A stretch of 26,995 bases of DNA from Apostichopus leukothele (Eukaryota; Echinodermata; Holothuroidea; Aspidochirotida; Stichopodidae): assembly GCA_010014835.2 (NCBI GenBank), contig JAAAKB020000027.1:432727-459721 (forward strand), given 5' to 3'. Positions 10,601 through 21,244 of the stretch are shown here, one piece after another. The translations under genes were made by a program, and so were the position numbers. The notes beneath the pieces were generated by a model that was given only the letters and a program-made list of their open reading frames with translations, was not told the DNA's origin and ran no database searches. The first letter of the stretch is position 1. Each line of letters begins with the position of its first letter.

Positions 10601-13600
10601 TTTTCAAGTCGGGGACTCTTGCTTGGTTTCTGCTTTTAAGCAATCTTTATAATCTTCTTGAAATGTTGAGCATTATTATTTCTTTGTTTTCCTGTTTGCA
10701 GACTTGAACAAGAATCCGGTTGATGGGTTTTCTGCAGGTCTGATCGATGAGAGTGATATATTTAAATGGGAGGTTCTTGTGATGGGACCGCCAGATACAT
10801 TTTAGTAAGTCAAATTACACATTTTCCGTAAGGTTATTTTCAATTATAAATTGTCGCACAAAGTTGAGAAAGACTGACCAGTGTAAGTACTGTTATTTGC
10901 AAAAGAATTTCCTTCAAAGATCATTTAGGTCAACAGAAATCAACAATTTGATAACCTTGTAAATATATATCTAAAGAAGGGGAAAGCTGTCAAAGGCCAT
11001 TTGAATTTTGCACTGGTTAACATATTAAAACTTGGTCAAACATGAGTTCAGCAGGCTGGAAGACTAACAGAGCTCATACTCTGATGTGGATGTAGTTTAA
11101 TCAAGTCTAGAAGGATAAACCTTTAGGAGGATGTCAAACGTTAAGTATAAGTGGTCGTGTTGCAGTTAGTTTGCAGATTCCTCACTGCATTAGTTGATTT
11201 TCTGGATCATGGTGTGGGTGGGGGGGGGGTGTGCTATTATGGCTGTTTTGCTCTAGTCCCTTGCCACTTTCAGTCAACTTGTCTTTGTTTAAAAATTAAA
11301 ATGTATATGATAAAAATGACCTAAAGCTATGGTGTTGCGACATCACCTACTGAAACCACCGGATTTGGCACTTGTGGTGGCACTTAACAGTAAGTGGTTG
11401 TGTTAGGATTCGCATTCTCTGTCAGTACTTTGTGCAGTGTGTATTTCACATATGACATGTGGAAGCATAACAATGAGTTTTAGTTGCCTTTATTAACTGA
11501 AAACATGATAACCTTTGTACAGTGTATTTCTTTTTAACTCATTACCACTGTATGATCCGGGCTACCATAGGATTATCTATCCTTGGCTGGTGGTAAAAAG
11601 CATAGTTCATAGTGAGAAGAGTAGTACAGTAGATAGATTTTCAGTTAACCAAAAGATCAGAATACTGGTAAATGTTTGTGTCATGTAGTCTTTGTCTTCC
11701 TTTGACCAATACAAATAGGATTTGTCTGTGTTAACTTGAATGACAATAAAGTAGCAGAAAGTTAACAGGTGTTATGCATTCAATAGTAGTAGTACACTTA
11801 TTCTTTTGGAAAAACATCAGGTCATTCATAGCAGACTGTGAAAGGCAATATTAGCCTAGTCTTTGAAGCCATGTGACCAATTTGCTGTAATTTAGTTGAA
11901 GGCACCATAAATGTTACAGCACTTTTACAAAACCATTTGTGTCCTTGAGCAATCTTTTGAAAAGCAATTATAAATAGACTGTACTTTAAAACCTTACAAA
12001 GTTACTTTTTATCCTCTGCTAGTCATTAAATGTTCCAGCATTTAAATGCAGTTTATCATATGCACACTGCTTGTTTCTTTAGGACGTAACAAGGTTTTCA
12101 TACCAGCTGGAGTAGGATCAGTAGTTACTGTAGTTACTGTACCTGCATATGTAGATCAGCATAGTCAGACAGATAGTCATCAAATATTGATAATTGGCCA
12201 ATTTATTGTGAAAATAACAGTACACTAGTACTACTGAAATATACAGTATATATCATTGAAGTTGACCACTTCTCGGTGCACATGATTTCCTACTAACACA
12301 TGTACAGTATGTTGTATTGTCCAAAATGTAGAACCTGCCAACTTGCCAAGAAAGGTTGGTGACATATGTTTGTATTAATAAAACGTACAGTTCACGGAAG
12401 GCTTCAACAGCTCACTTTTGCGGTGGGGTAGACTTGGCTAAGAGAAGACATATTCCCATCTTGATGTTTATGTCTACTGTTAATTATTGCTTTCTGTCTC
12501 TTTGGCTTTAACATTTATGTAGGAGGTTAGGAACCGTGTACAAATGCTAATCTGGCATTCATACACAACAGTAATGAGAAAAATGGATCTATATTTCATG
12601 TAGTGAGCACAGTGTACATAAGAAGTAAAGTATTATATCTACTGTACATGTTTGTTAAGTCTGTTAACTTGTTGCATACTGTACCTAATCAGGCAATTGG
12701 AACAGAAAATTCAGTTTGGATTACTTATGGAATTGGTGGGTGTTGACAAAGATCTAATGCAATAACACGTTTATTCAGCAGTTTGTTTTGTACTTCTGCT
12801 ACCCTAGGAAACTGGAACACAGTACAGTGCAGTGCACACACACCTGTAAACACTTGTTTTAAACTACCTTAAGAGTATTACAGAATGGCAGATGCTTATT
12901 TGCTAACAAAATAGATACCAGCTGGTTGATGTGGAAACTGATAGTGATTACAAACCCCATCATGTTGTTCATAGATTCAGTGTTTTGTGTCAGGACTTTG
13001 TACTATTGTAGTACTGTATAGCTTGCTCCATGAGTTGTTGTTAAAGATGCTACATGCAAAGATCGGGTTCATGTCATGGTAGCTGTGTTATACTGTACTG
13101 TATATATCACCATCACAATGCAGTTTTCTAATTTTTTACTCTTAGCTCTAGCAGAAGAGCACTACAGCAATTAATGGACATTTTTTACAAGTCCACTCAT
13201 GTTTTCACTACAATATCTCAATGAGATGTGATAATTCAGATACTTGTTTTGTACATTTGTTATGACAATGTTAGGATTTCATGTCCAAATGAAATATATT
13301 CCTTTTACCATTAGTCTTTGTCTGTTAATACAGTTAAACTTGAAGTATTTTTTCAAATCCTTAATACTCTGTTTTTTTAACCTTTGCTTTTCTCTGCAGT
13401 GATGGAGGATGCTTTAAGGCTCATTTAATTTTCACCAGCGAATATCCCCTCAAACCACCAAAGATGAAATTCATCTCAGAAATATGGCATCCTAACAGTA
13501 AGTGCAAACATACAGTAGTACACAGATTTGGTCGATGAATAATGTGTTTTGTAACACATACAGTAATAAGGCTTTTCTTACAAAGCTGATATAGGAAGTT

Positions 13601-15904
13601 ATATATAACTAGAGAACAGAACAGTCACAAAGTGATTGATTCAGTGTCTGTAATGTCAGCATTGAAGTATTTTGCTGCTCATATACTGTAGAAAATGGAT
13701 GGAAAACCAAGTCCTGTACACTGAAGGAGACTGTTAGTCATGTCTGTTATGAAACAGTAAATTATCAATTGAAAACAAAACTGTATCATAAGCAGTTTAG
13801 TAACTGTTTTCCAATTAATAACATAAAGTACTTTCAGGGAATTTCCCCTGTAGGATGATTTTTACCTGAAATTAGGTTATCCGGAATTTAAATCTGGTTG
13901 TCCATCAAAAGGCCTAAACAGGCAAGTCAAAACTTTTAGAACCACTCTTCTCTTGGACAATTTAAACAAGTCTATAACTGGTAACTCTTGTCTTTTACTT
14001 TTTCCATTTGTAGGTTAAATATCATTATTTAATGATACATGTAAGCATTCTTTTGTCAATTTTGTCCAGTCTGAATTTCTGAAACCACTCTTCTGTTGGA
14101 CAACCTCAAGGAAAATTTAGTCATCGGAAACGAAATTTTTTCATCGCATATGATCCGACAATTGTGAACAATTTGCCCTGATACTATTTGCATTATGGAA
14201 CACCTCAAAAAGTATAGTCAAAGTAATATCTGTGTTGAGATGTCAGTCTAATAGCATAATAGATCTGACCACATTTCAGTAGCTTTATTTAATTAAGTGT
14301 GGAATATTAGTGCAACTTACCAGTTAACAGCACAAGTCGAATATTGTCTAGACTTAATCATCATCAAGAGAGAGATTGTTAAAGGTATACATGATTAATC
14401 AATGGCAACGTGCCATTTTATTGTTGGTTTAATGAGTTGCAAACATTTGTGAGTGAGAATGAAACATGAAAAGGAAATCAGAAGATAGGTATAGCGTTGG
14501 TTCATTGCCATACAGTGTATACAGTGTAGCCCGTAGGAAATATTTAAATACAGGAAGAAATGAAACTAATCTGTGTCTGATACCTCCTGATCCTAAGTAT
14601 CAGATCTGTCTCTCAATTATAATAGGGGATAAGAGCAGTTGCTCTTGTAATAGACAAAAAGTGATACACAAATTCTTGAGTATTTTCAGTTTTTTCTGTA
14701 GCAGTGACATTAAACAGTGTTGGATGGCCCATTTATTCATGGGTTAAGGGAAGGTGAGGTGGGGACAGGAGCATTCTACAGTGTAAATATTAATGTGTTG
14801 ACAGGTTTGTCTCGGTTGTTGTATATTTTCTTACGATCTGTATGTGATGATCTTGACACTTGTTCTTGCTCGGTGTCGTCGACATCAAGTTTTAACTGCT
14901 ACTGTGTATCTTTCTCAGTTGACATACATGGTGATGTCTGCATATCGATACTCCATGAGCCTGGTGATGACAAGTGGGGCTATGAAGATGCTAAAGAGAG
15001 ATGGGTCCCAGTCCACTCAGTCGAATCCATACTTCTCAGTGTCATATCCATGTTGGCAGACCCCAACGACCAGTCTCCAGCAAATGTTGATGCAGCGGTA
15101 AGTTTAACCCCAAACCCCACCACACCTATAAAATAGAAACACCTATTGGAGTGTAGTGGTGGTGACCGATAATGTGGGCAATAAATATCTGTGGATAGTA
15201 GATATCGTGACTAAAGCCAATGATTCAGCTCACCTTTAGTCTTGGAATGTTAATCAATTAAAGACCTTTGGATTGGTGACCTCAGTATATGTCAGTAGCT
15301 GATAGACTGACATTATTTAAGCCAATGGGTAACGAACCACTGAAATTAGTATGAATACATGTAAAACACATTAAAGTAATGAGCATGATGGATTAAATCA
15401 TTGCCATAAAATAGCACTCTTTTAACCGGCGGAATGTCAGCAAAGTGAACACAGAGAATTTATGTTCTGTAGTTTGCCAAAGAAGTGAGTCTCCATTTGC
15501 AGATTATTACAAAGTTTCTCTGTCATTTCCATTGTAACCTCAAGATCCTCCACAATACTGTTTCCAGTACAACCCTAAGCTCCATATTATCGTTTCCAGT
15601 GTAACCCCAAGCTCCGCATTGCCGTTTCCAGTACAACCCTAAGCTCCACAACAAATTAAACTATGAACCACGAACCACCCCATGTTGATTATGACTGCTG
15701 AAATAGGAAGTAAATGATTGAATTACTTTAGATGTGAAAGTAAAACCTTTGTTCCCTCATCTTTAATGAAAATCTACTGACACCCATCAAATTGATATAA
15801 ATAAAAATTTTGTTTTGAATTTGCAGAAAGACTGGCGACAAGATTACCATGGCGAATTCAAAAAGAAAGTGAAGAGGTGTGTGCGGAAAACAGAAGATAT
15901 GTGA
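7555..15904 (+). CDS. UBE2G1: Ubiquitin-conjugating enzyme E2 G1 (whole gene, five coding exons with introns)
   Basis: Joining 7555-7600, 10702-10804, 13400-13497, 14919-15097 and 15827-15904 gives a 167-residue E2; every junction is GT-AG and keeps frame. Human UBE2G1 is 170 residues and aligns from Met1 without gaps until the C-terminus. Landmarks: [14 protein letters not shown] (about 18-31), [21 protein letters not shown] (65-74), IWHPN (78-82), catalytic Cys in [11 protein letters not shown] at residue 90, the acidic loop after it typical of the G/Cdc34-like E2s, SVISMLADP and SPANVDAA, then a basic tail with KRCVRK. The family takes ubiquitin from E1 as a Cys thioester and extends mainly Lys48-linked chains with cullin-RING (CRL4) and other RING ligases in the cytosol. 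The start at 7555 has a strong context (ACCATGG). Differences from vertebrates include TSEYP where E2s usually have a Pro (position 62 is Thr) and IDIHG before the active site. Confidence 0.96.
7601..10701 (+). other. UBE2G1 intron 1 (3.1 kb)
   Basis: Non-coding, CpG-poor beyond about 7.6 kb. Contains a G12 tract at 9346-9357. The frame at 9368-9598 shows no domain and no splice logic. TACTGTA/TACAGTA copies begin near its end (10314, 10458). No transposon or other gene recognised. Confidence 0.8.
10702..10804 (+). CDS. UBE2G1: UBE2G1 coding exon 2
   Basis: Acceptor CCTGTTTGCAG|AC, donor TTTTA|GTAAGT. Encodes residues 16-49 ([14 protein letters not shown] through GPPDTF), the first helix-to-sheet segment of the E2 fold, and ends two bases into the codon for Tyr50. 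Confidence 0.95.
10805..13399 (+). other. UBE2G1 intron 2 (2.6 kb), rich in TACTGTA/TACAGTA
   Basis: No other gene seen. G10 tract at 11220-11229. The heptamer TACTGTA or its complement occurs at 11625, 12126, 12135, 12242, 12303, 12677, 13012, 13091 and 13096, far above chance for this base composition. The 60-codon frame at 12046-12228 is not credible as a gene: it overlaps these motifs. Confidence 0.8.
13400..13497 (+). CDS. UBE2G1: UBE2G1 coding exon 3
   Basis: Acceptor TTTTCTCTGCAG|T, donor AACA|GTAAGT. Encodes residues 50-82 with [10 protein letters not shown] and the IWHPN motif just before the active site; ends one base into codon 83. Conserved E2 Pro at 62 is replaced by Thr. Confidence 0.95.
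13498..14918 (+). other. UBE2G1 intron 3 (1.4 kb)
   Basis: Contains more TACAGTA/TACTGTA copies (13511, 13559, 13684) and a short direct repeat, ACCACTCTTCTCTTGGACAA at 13941 and ACCACTCTTCTGTTGGACAA at 14094. Open frames at its end run into exon 4 but have no coding similarity before 14919. Confidence 0.8.
14919..15097 (+). CDS. UBE2G1: UBE2G1 coding exon 4 with the active-site cysteine
   Basis: Acceptor TATCTTTCTCAG|TT, donor GCAGCG|GTAAGT. Encodes residues 83-142: [20 protein letters not shown] (Cys90 catalytic), the acidic insertion GYEDAKERW typical of UBE2[11 protein letters not shown] and SPANVDAA. Ends exactly on a codon boundary. Confidence 0.96.
15098..15826 (+). other. UBE2G1 intron 4 (0.73 kb)
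   Basis: Holds a 32-bp minisatellite (15548-15652). Nothing else recognised. Confidence 0.85.
15548..15652. repeat. 32-bp minisatellite, about 3.3 copies
   Basis: Units start at 15548, 15580 and 15612 with exact 32-bp spacing; a partial fourth begins at 15644. Each contains GTTTCCAGT then AACCC(T/C)AAGCTCC. Copies differ at several positions, so the array is not brand new. Confidence 0.9.
15827..15904 (+). CDS. UBE2G1: UBE2G1 coding exon 5, C-terminus and stop
   Basis: Acceptor GAATTTGCAG|AAA. Encodes residues 143-167 ([20 protein letters not shown], then KTEDM) and TGA at 15902-15904. The human tail is three residues longer. The basic KKKVKR stretch aligns with human KRKVAR. Confidence 0.93.
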   Translation, partial: KDWRQDYHGEFKKKVKRCVRKTEDM

Positions 15905-15931
15905 CGTGTAAACAGTGTAGATAATATTTTG

Positions 15932-15937
15932 GTAAGT
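15932..15937 (+). other. Candidate splice donor in the 3'UTR
   Basis: GTAAGT preceded by G, 27 nt after the end of the stop codon. The 14-mer TTTTGGTAAGTTTG recurs at 18115-18128. A good acceptor with a long pyrimidine tract (TTCCTATCGACTTTTCAG) ends at 18964. Confidence 0.35.
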
Positions 15938-17485
15938 TTGCATGCAAATGCACAACAACGGCTGTTATTCACTGGCTGTCTAGCATATTTATAGAGCTAA
16001 ATTCTATGTTTAACAGCTGTTGTACAGAAATAGGATGAGACTTGGCATTAAAGCACTGATTAGTGAACTGTTCTGTATATAGTAAACATATGTATGTTCC
16101 GTACGGTTAACAAGGCATTATTCCTCTAGAAACATCATCTGGAATTTCAAGGAAAGCAAAATATAAGAAAAAAAAGAGTTTGATTCAGAGTTGATGAAGC
16201 AATCCCATAGTCAGTCATTAAAGCTTTCCAGTAGTAGACAGACTATGAAACAGCTATTTTCATGTGTTTCCAATCAGTTTTCCAAGAGCTTGAAGTTTTG
16301 TGGTTGGGAGGGCATTTAACCAACTGAGGTTCATCATAAGTGATGTTCCTCCTACACAGAGCGCTGTCCCCAATTGTCAGAATGGTTTGATATTCTACTA
16401 AACTGCACTCTGTGTATCATTAAAGAGTGTGATGTGTACCTTTAACAGCTGACCCCAGACTATACCATACATAGTACCGCATCATTCCTAAACAGAATCG
16501 GCAGGCTAGGATGTATGCAAACATGAGGAAAATTAAATGAAGTTTGACTTGAAACTCCTCAGATTACTTGATCAGAGTTGTAGATATTAGCAATGTCTCT
16601 TATTCAGTAAGACTGCTTCCATAGATGTGACTTAAAAGAGATACTCAAGTGAATTCCTTGCAGGATCCCAGTAGGTGGTCTGTGATGTCATATCCGCAAT
16701 TGTTCTTCAAAAACTTGACTTTCATATTGTAATATTCTTGTAAATTTATCCTTGAAACGTTATACACTTGGAATGTTTGCTGAGCTGTCAAGGTTCTCTG
16801 TGTTTAGAATATGATTAAAATGCAACTTTTGCTTTAGAAATATTATTTCTTCTGTGAATAAGTGAGTTTAATATTATTAAGAAAAACAAGAAAACATTTT
16901 CAGCTGAATTTGCCATTGTGTTATCATTCCCTTTGCTGTTTCCAGTTGCATTCACAAATTTCCACCAAATTAGACAGATTTATATCTTCACCACACAAAA
17001 TGCTATGAAGATGTTGTTTTGACCTAGAGATGCAGAAAATGTCCAACATGTGAACTTAGCAAGCAACTTCAGCCACTGGAATATCTCTTTACTGGTGAAG
17101 TTGAAAGACTGAATATGCTCATCATTGCTTTGAATATACACTGAGAGACCTGTATAGGTCATTTCATAGAGTGCAGCTAAAATACACTGACAGATAGGAT
17201 GTAAATAGAATAATTTAGCAAGTCCAACAAGCCTGTTTTGTCATGTTAAGATTGACTTGTTAGTTTTGTTGATAAGAATGAAAAGTTTGGCACTGGTTGA
17301 CATTTAGTTGGCAACATGCTGCAACCCACATGATAGTTATATTTATCTAGCAGATGTTAAACTTTGTCGCATTAGCTATTGGATACCACATGTTTAATAG
17401 TTGTTTGCTTTGGAAGTGTGTTCTGTTTCCTGGTTATAGATATGATAATCATAACCATGAAATGCTGCTACTGTACTGTTGCTTT

Positions 17486-17491
17486 AATAAA
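17486..17491 (+). other. UBE2G1: Candidate poly(A) signal AATAAA for UBE2G1
   Basis: First AATAAA downstream of the stop codon on the plus strand; a modest GT-containing stretch follows. An alternative at 21239-21244 has a stronger G/T-rich downstream region. Confidence 0.3.
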
Positions 17492-17798
17492 GAACACAGG
17501 CATGTCAGAGCATTGGTCTGTTAGAATTTGAAAGCTATGACTCGCATACGCTGGTATACAGGTATACAGTGGTTAATATTCAAGGTGATGCAACTCTGCA
17601 TAGCTCTTATCTACATGCAATAGGCTGATACTGTACCATGGACAATATGTATCCATTTATGCAAGTCATAATCACAAATATATGTAATGCACAGCACCGA
17701 TACACTCTCTGTACTGTTTGTAGCAAATGTAAAACAAACGGAGCCTTAAGATGGACATAAACAGAACAAAACTACCTGCAATTCATTACTTCAATGAC

Positions 17799-17842
17799 GT
17801 ATTACCTGAATGCATGTCCTGTATTACCTGAATGCATGTCCT
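17799..17842. repeat. Perfect 22-bp tandem duplication
   Basis: GTATTACCTGAATGCATGTC plus CT occurs twice head to tail (17799-17820 and 17821-17842) with no mismatch, followed by the first two bases of another unit. The identity suggests a recent slippage event. Confidence 0.9.
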
Positions 17843-18980
17843 GTGTCAAGGCATCAATATAAATGCTATATGAATACCAAAGCATGTGTTTGCCATGTCG
17901 GGTAAAGGCATGTTCTCCTGCATGTGTCTAAATAATATTTTGAAAGTGAACAGTTGGTCGATTGTTTGTTTTCTAACAATGTTTCCATCGCTAAATTTTT
18001 GTGAAGGAGCCAAAATTTTGCTGAAGAAAGAAACAAAACAGCCCATCATGTTGATGTGATTGTTTGCTACTGTATGTATCAGAATTGAAAAAGACACATT
18101 AGACAGATGGAAAGTTTTGGTAAGTTTGTGGTTATAATGGAACGCTCTCAGCTGAACTGTATTAAGTCAGTAAACACACCTCAGGGAAATTTATTCTGGT
18201 CGTGTCTGTCCACAGTAGTTTGTGCAACGACTTTGTAGATTAGTTATCCGCAGAGGTGATATCTTGAAAAATGATATCGTATGTGAAATTAATTTTTCTT
18301 ACACCGGCAGAGAATCACTGAGCATGCCAGCTTTCTGCTTCTTCTTTCACGTTGTGACTATATGGACCAGTGCACTGTTTCCTCAATTTTATCCATCTGT
18401 AAAAGTCCTGTTTCCTGGTTAGTTACTTTCAGACTAGTTAAAGGAGCAAGAATCATCTGTGGGTGACCTGTTATTTAAGTACTGTGAACCTTAAAGGGGA
18501 CACTAACCCAACCATCTTCTTTAGCTTATATGACAGAGAACTTTGTGAAGAACAACTCCCCCAATCAGATAAGAGAAATCTCAAAGGAAAACATTAAAAA
18601 AGTTGAAGCACATGTTGCATGACTATGTCATTCTTAGACTTGATCAAGTCTTCAGTGTTGCATGCGAAGAAACATTAAATCTATGATATCTACCAAATGG
18701 AGTCGGACATTTCTTCGCTGTTTGGTGAATTTCTTCATGACAGTAATCTCTATCACATAGACCATTAGTGATGTTTGGGTTTGTGGCTCCTTTAAGATTG
18801 ATCGATATATACGTTAAGACTGGGTAGTCCTGTGTAACTTTTCAATGTTGATCTATCGATCTGATATTCGATTTACATTCATAGTCTGTCCCTTATGCTG
18901 TAGCTTTTTACAGATACAGTAGGTTCCCGTTTTAATTGCTTTTTCTTTCCTATCGACTTTTCAGATACCATTGGGATTCT

Positions 18981-19018
18981 TCATCATCTCTTCATTATCA
19001 GTATCATCATCATCATAT
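18981..19018. repeat. Imperfect TCA microsatellite
   Basis: TCATCATC, interrupted, then (ATC)n to about 19016. It explains the Met-rich minus-strand frame here, which is not a gene. Confidence 0.7.
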
Positions 19019-19927
19019 TTGTAAGACTTTTAAAGGAGCAAGCTGTTTTTGAAGGAACAAGCTGATCTGATGAACCAAGGACTGAAAATTTGCGTTCTTG
19101 AAAAGCAGTTGTCAAAGAATGAGAACCTTTTTCTCGGGATGAATATTTCACTCCTTTTGCAGGAAACATAATTGTATCATACATGAAAAGGATATTAGGT
19201 GACATTTTCAAAAAGTTTTACATGGACAAAGAAAGCTTTTGTGAGTAGAATATCCAAATATCCAATGTGTTCTTGTTTCTGTCTATGCTCATTGGTCTTT
19301 GTAAGTTCCATCTTTTGAGTTTGTTTGGTGTATATTTGTGAAATGACATGAGATGGCCGTTTCACAGAGCAGAAGAAACTGTCGGTCAGTTAAGCAGACT
19401 TGGTAGACTTATTATCATCAGTCGTTATTGATGATATTTTAGAATAGATTGATATTATTCTTGATGTCTCTCTGGGAAAGTGATGTTTGCATTGATAATT
19501 TGATTACAACCTCCCATGTTACTTTTACCTGGTACCTCAATAGTTGAAGGGATTATAATGCAGTTTCAAGAGTCAGGAAGTTTGCTTTCATGAAACTTCA
19601 CAGAATTTGTTGTTTCCAAAGATGGTGTTGAAAAAGTCATAACTTACAGAAGCCTGACATTAAACTTTATACAGGATGGCTGCAAAAGTAGCAGATGCTA
19701 GTTTTGAATGCCCCAAGTGAACAAAAGCATACCAAACTTAGTTGCTCTCTTCAACTTTCATGATCTTGCTTCTACAAGGCTATTGCTTTAATGGATTCTG
19801 GATTTACAGATTGTGAGAACCAAGCAAGCAGATGGCTTGATTAAGTTAGGCATTGTTGAGAGAGGGAAAAGTGTGCTATATGTGGAGAACAAATATTGAT
19901 TACAAGCTCATCGCCCAACAAAATGAG

Positions 19928-20159
19928 TACCCATGGCACCACGTGGTAGTGTACTACCCATGGCACCATGTGATAATGTAGTATCCATATCATCTCAAAT
20001 GACTAAACCCCATGGAACCACACAGTAGCCATCTGGTAATGCTGGTTAGGATCATGGTGAACATTGGTCAGTGGTAACTACACTCATATCACTAAACCCC
20101 ATGGAACCACACAGTAGCCATTTTCTGGCAATGCTGGTTAGAAACATTGATCAGTTGTT
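19928..20159. repeat. Nested tandem repeats containing CCATGG
   Basis: TACCCATGGCACCA(C/T)GTG occurs at 19928 and 19955 (27-bp period). A larger unit starting ACTAAACCCCATGGAACCAC occurs at 20002 and 20091 (89-bp period) with 31 identical leading bases, followed in both by CTGG(T/C)AATGCTGGTTAG. Four CCATGG palindromes result. Confidence 0.8.
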
Positions 20160-20540
20160 TGGAGAGGTACCAAAGCAATACCCTTTTCTGTTTGTTTTGG
20201 GGGTGTAAGCAAGGTGGGTGGTTACTAAAACATTTACCTACACTGCATCATTTTTTTGGTATAGGCATTCATAGCTCATTAAAGATATATCCTTGCTTTT
20301 TGTGTTATGAATGTGATTAACTCGAGTTTCTTTTGCACTCGCTCTTTACGATAAGACTTCAGGGATATTTAGGTGCTTGACCTAAGTTAAACCCATACTG
20401 TATTATTCTGGCTATGCTTTAATACTTCATAGTAAACTTAGATAACAGAATAATGGTTGTTTGTCATGTTAAGGCAAGCAGATAATAACATAGCTGTCGA
20501 GTTGCAGTGGTCATTACTTTTAAGCAAACAGAAAAGTGCT

Positions 20541-20560
20541 CATTCATTCATTCATTCATA
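20541..20560. repeat. (CATT)5 microsatellite
   Basis: About five CATT units. Confidence 0.85.
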
Positions 20561-20795
20561 TGGCTCAATTGGTAGGCTTCAACAAGTCTTGACGGTTAGA
20601 TATTATGTTCACAATTACAAGTCCACTCTATATGTAATTAACAGTATTAGAATGTTATAGGTGCCATTAACATAAACATTCTGAAGGGAGAGAATGATCA
20701 TTTATGTTGCTAACTTCTGTCTTTAGTACCATCTGTTTAAATTTTTTCATTGATTATTTCTATTATTAGTATTATCATTATTTTTTGTCATGGAA

Positions 20796-20823
20796 AATGG
20801 GAGGGGGGGGGGGGGGAGGGGGA
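20796..20823. repeat. G14 tract within a purine run
   Basis: GGGAG14AGGGGG-like run; G14 at 20803-20816. Confidence 0.9.
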
Positions 20824-21238
20824 ATGTAGGATGGAGGTATAAACTCTTTGAAAAGCCAGCATTGTACTGGCCTTGTCATGTATGGCTCATATAAATTTTA
20901 AGTACTCACATGAGTTTTATCTTCTGTGGGGAATCATTCACTTGCATTGCTACCTAACATTTGTGTTGGCTCAATGTGAACACAGTCTTACTGGGTAGTC
21001 ATTTCTTTTTTTTCTTCTATCTTTTCGTGTATCATCTTATTTTAAATTGATTACTCATTCTGAGAAATTGACGAGTGACATGTGTACTTTCCAACCACAG
21101 ACAGAGCACCAACAACACCACTTGAGGAATAGATTTACATACAACAGGCAATTACCAATGACATGTCCAGAAAACATGAGGTGAAATTGCTGTGGTGTAT
21201 TTCTCAGTTTACTTGTTAATGGTTTTCAATGCTGTGGC

Positions 21239-21244
21239 AATAAA
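21239..21244 (+). other. Alternative distal poly(A) signal AATAAA
   Basis: AATAAA followed within about 20-90 nt by TTGTTGGCTGGTGATGGGAG and further GT-rich sequence, the layout of a strong cleavage site. It would fit a distal UBE2G1 3' end if the 3'UTR is long or spliced. Confidence 0.3.

Larger units (their letters stand above)
15905..17500 (+). other. Probable UBE2G1 3'UTR or first part of it
   Basis: No coding potential. A consensus donor (TTTTG|GTAAGTTT) at 15931/15932 could remove much of this as a 3'UTR intron. If unspliced, the first AATAAA is at 17486-17491, giving about a 1.6-kb 3'UTR. CpG is scarce, like the gene body. Confidence 0.4.

Noticed and set aside
13941-14113. Direct repeat ACCACTCTTCT(C/G)TTGGACAA at 13941 and 14094 as element ends
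   Set aside because: Only about 20 bp match and flanks do not align; no target duplication. Left as a short repeat.
14717-15136. 139-codon open frame on the plus strand
   Set aside because: Only 14919-15097 is coding (UBE2G1 exon 4). The upstream part is intron 3 that happens to be open, and the end reads into intron 4 past a GTAAGT donor.
15548-15652. Regular spaced repeats considered as a CRISPR array
   Set aside because: Units are directly adjacent with no unique spacers, inside an intron of a eukaryotic gene.
18984-19211. Minus-strand 75-codon frame
   Set aside because: Its Met-rich part is the translation of a TCA/ATC microsatellite.
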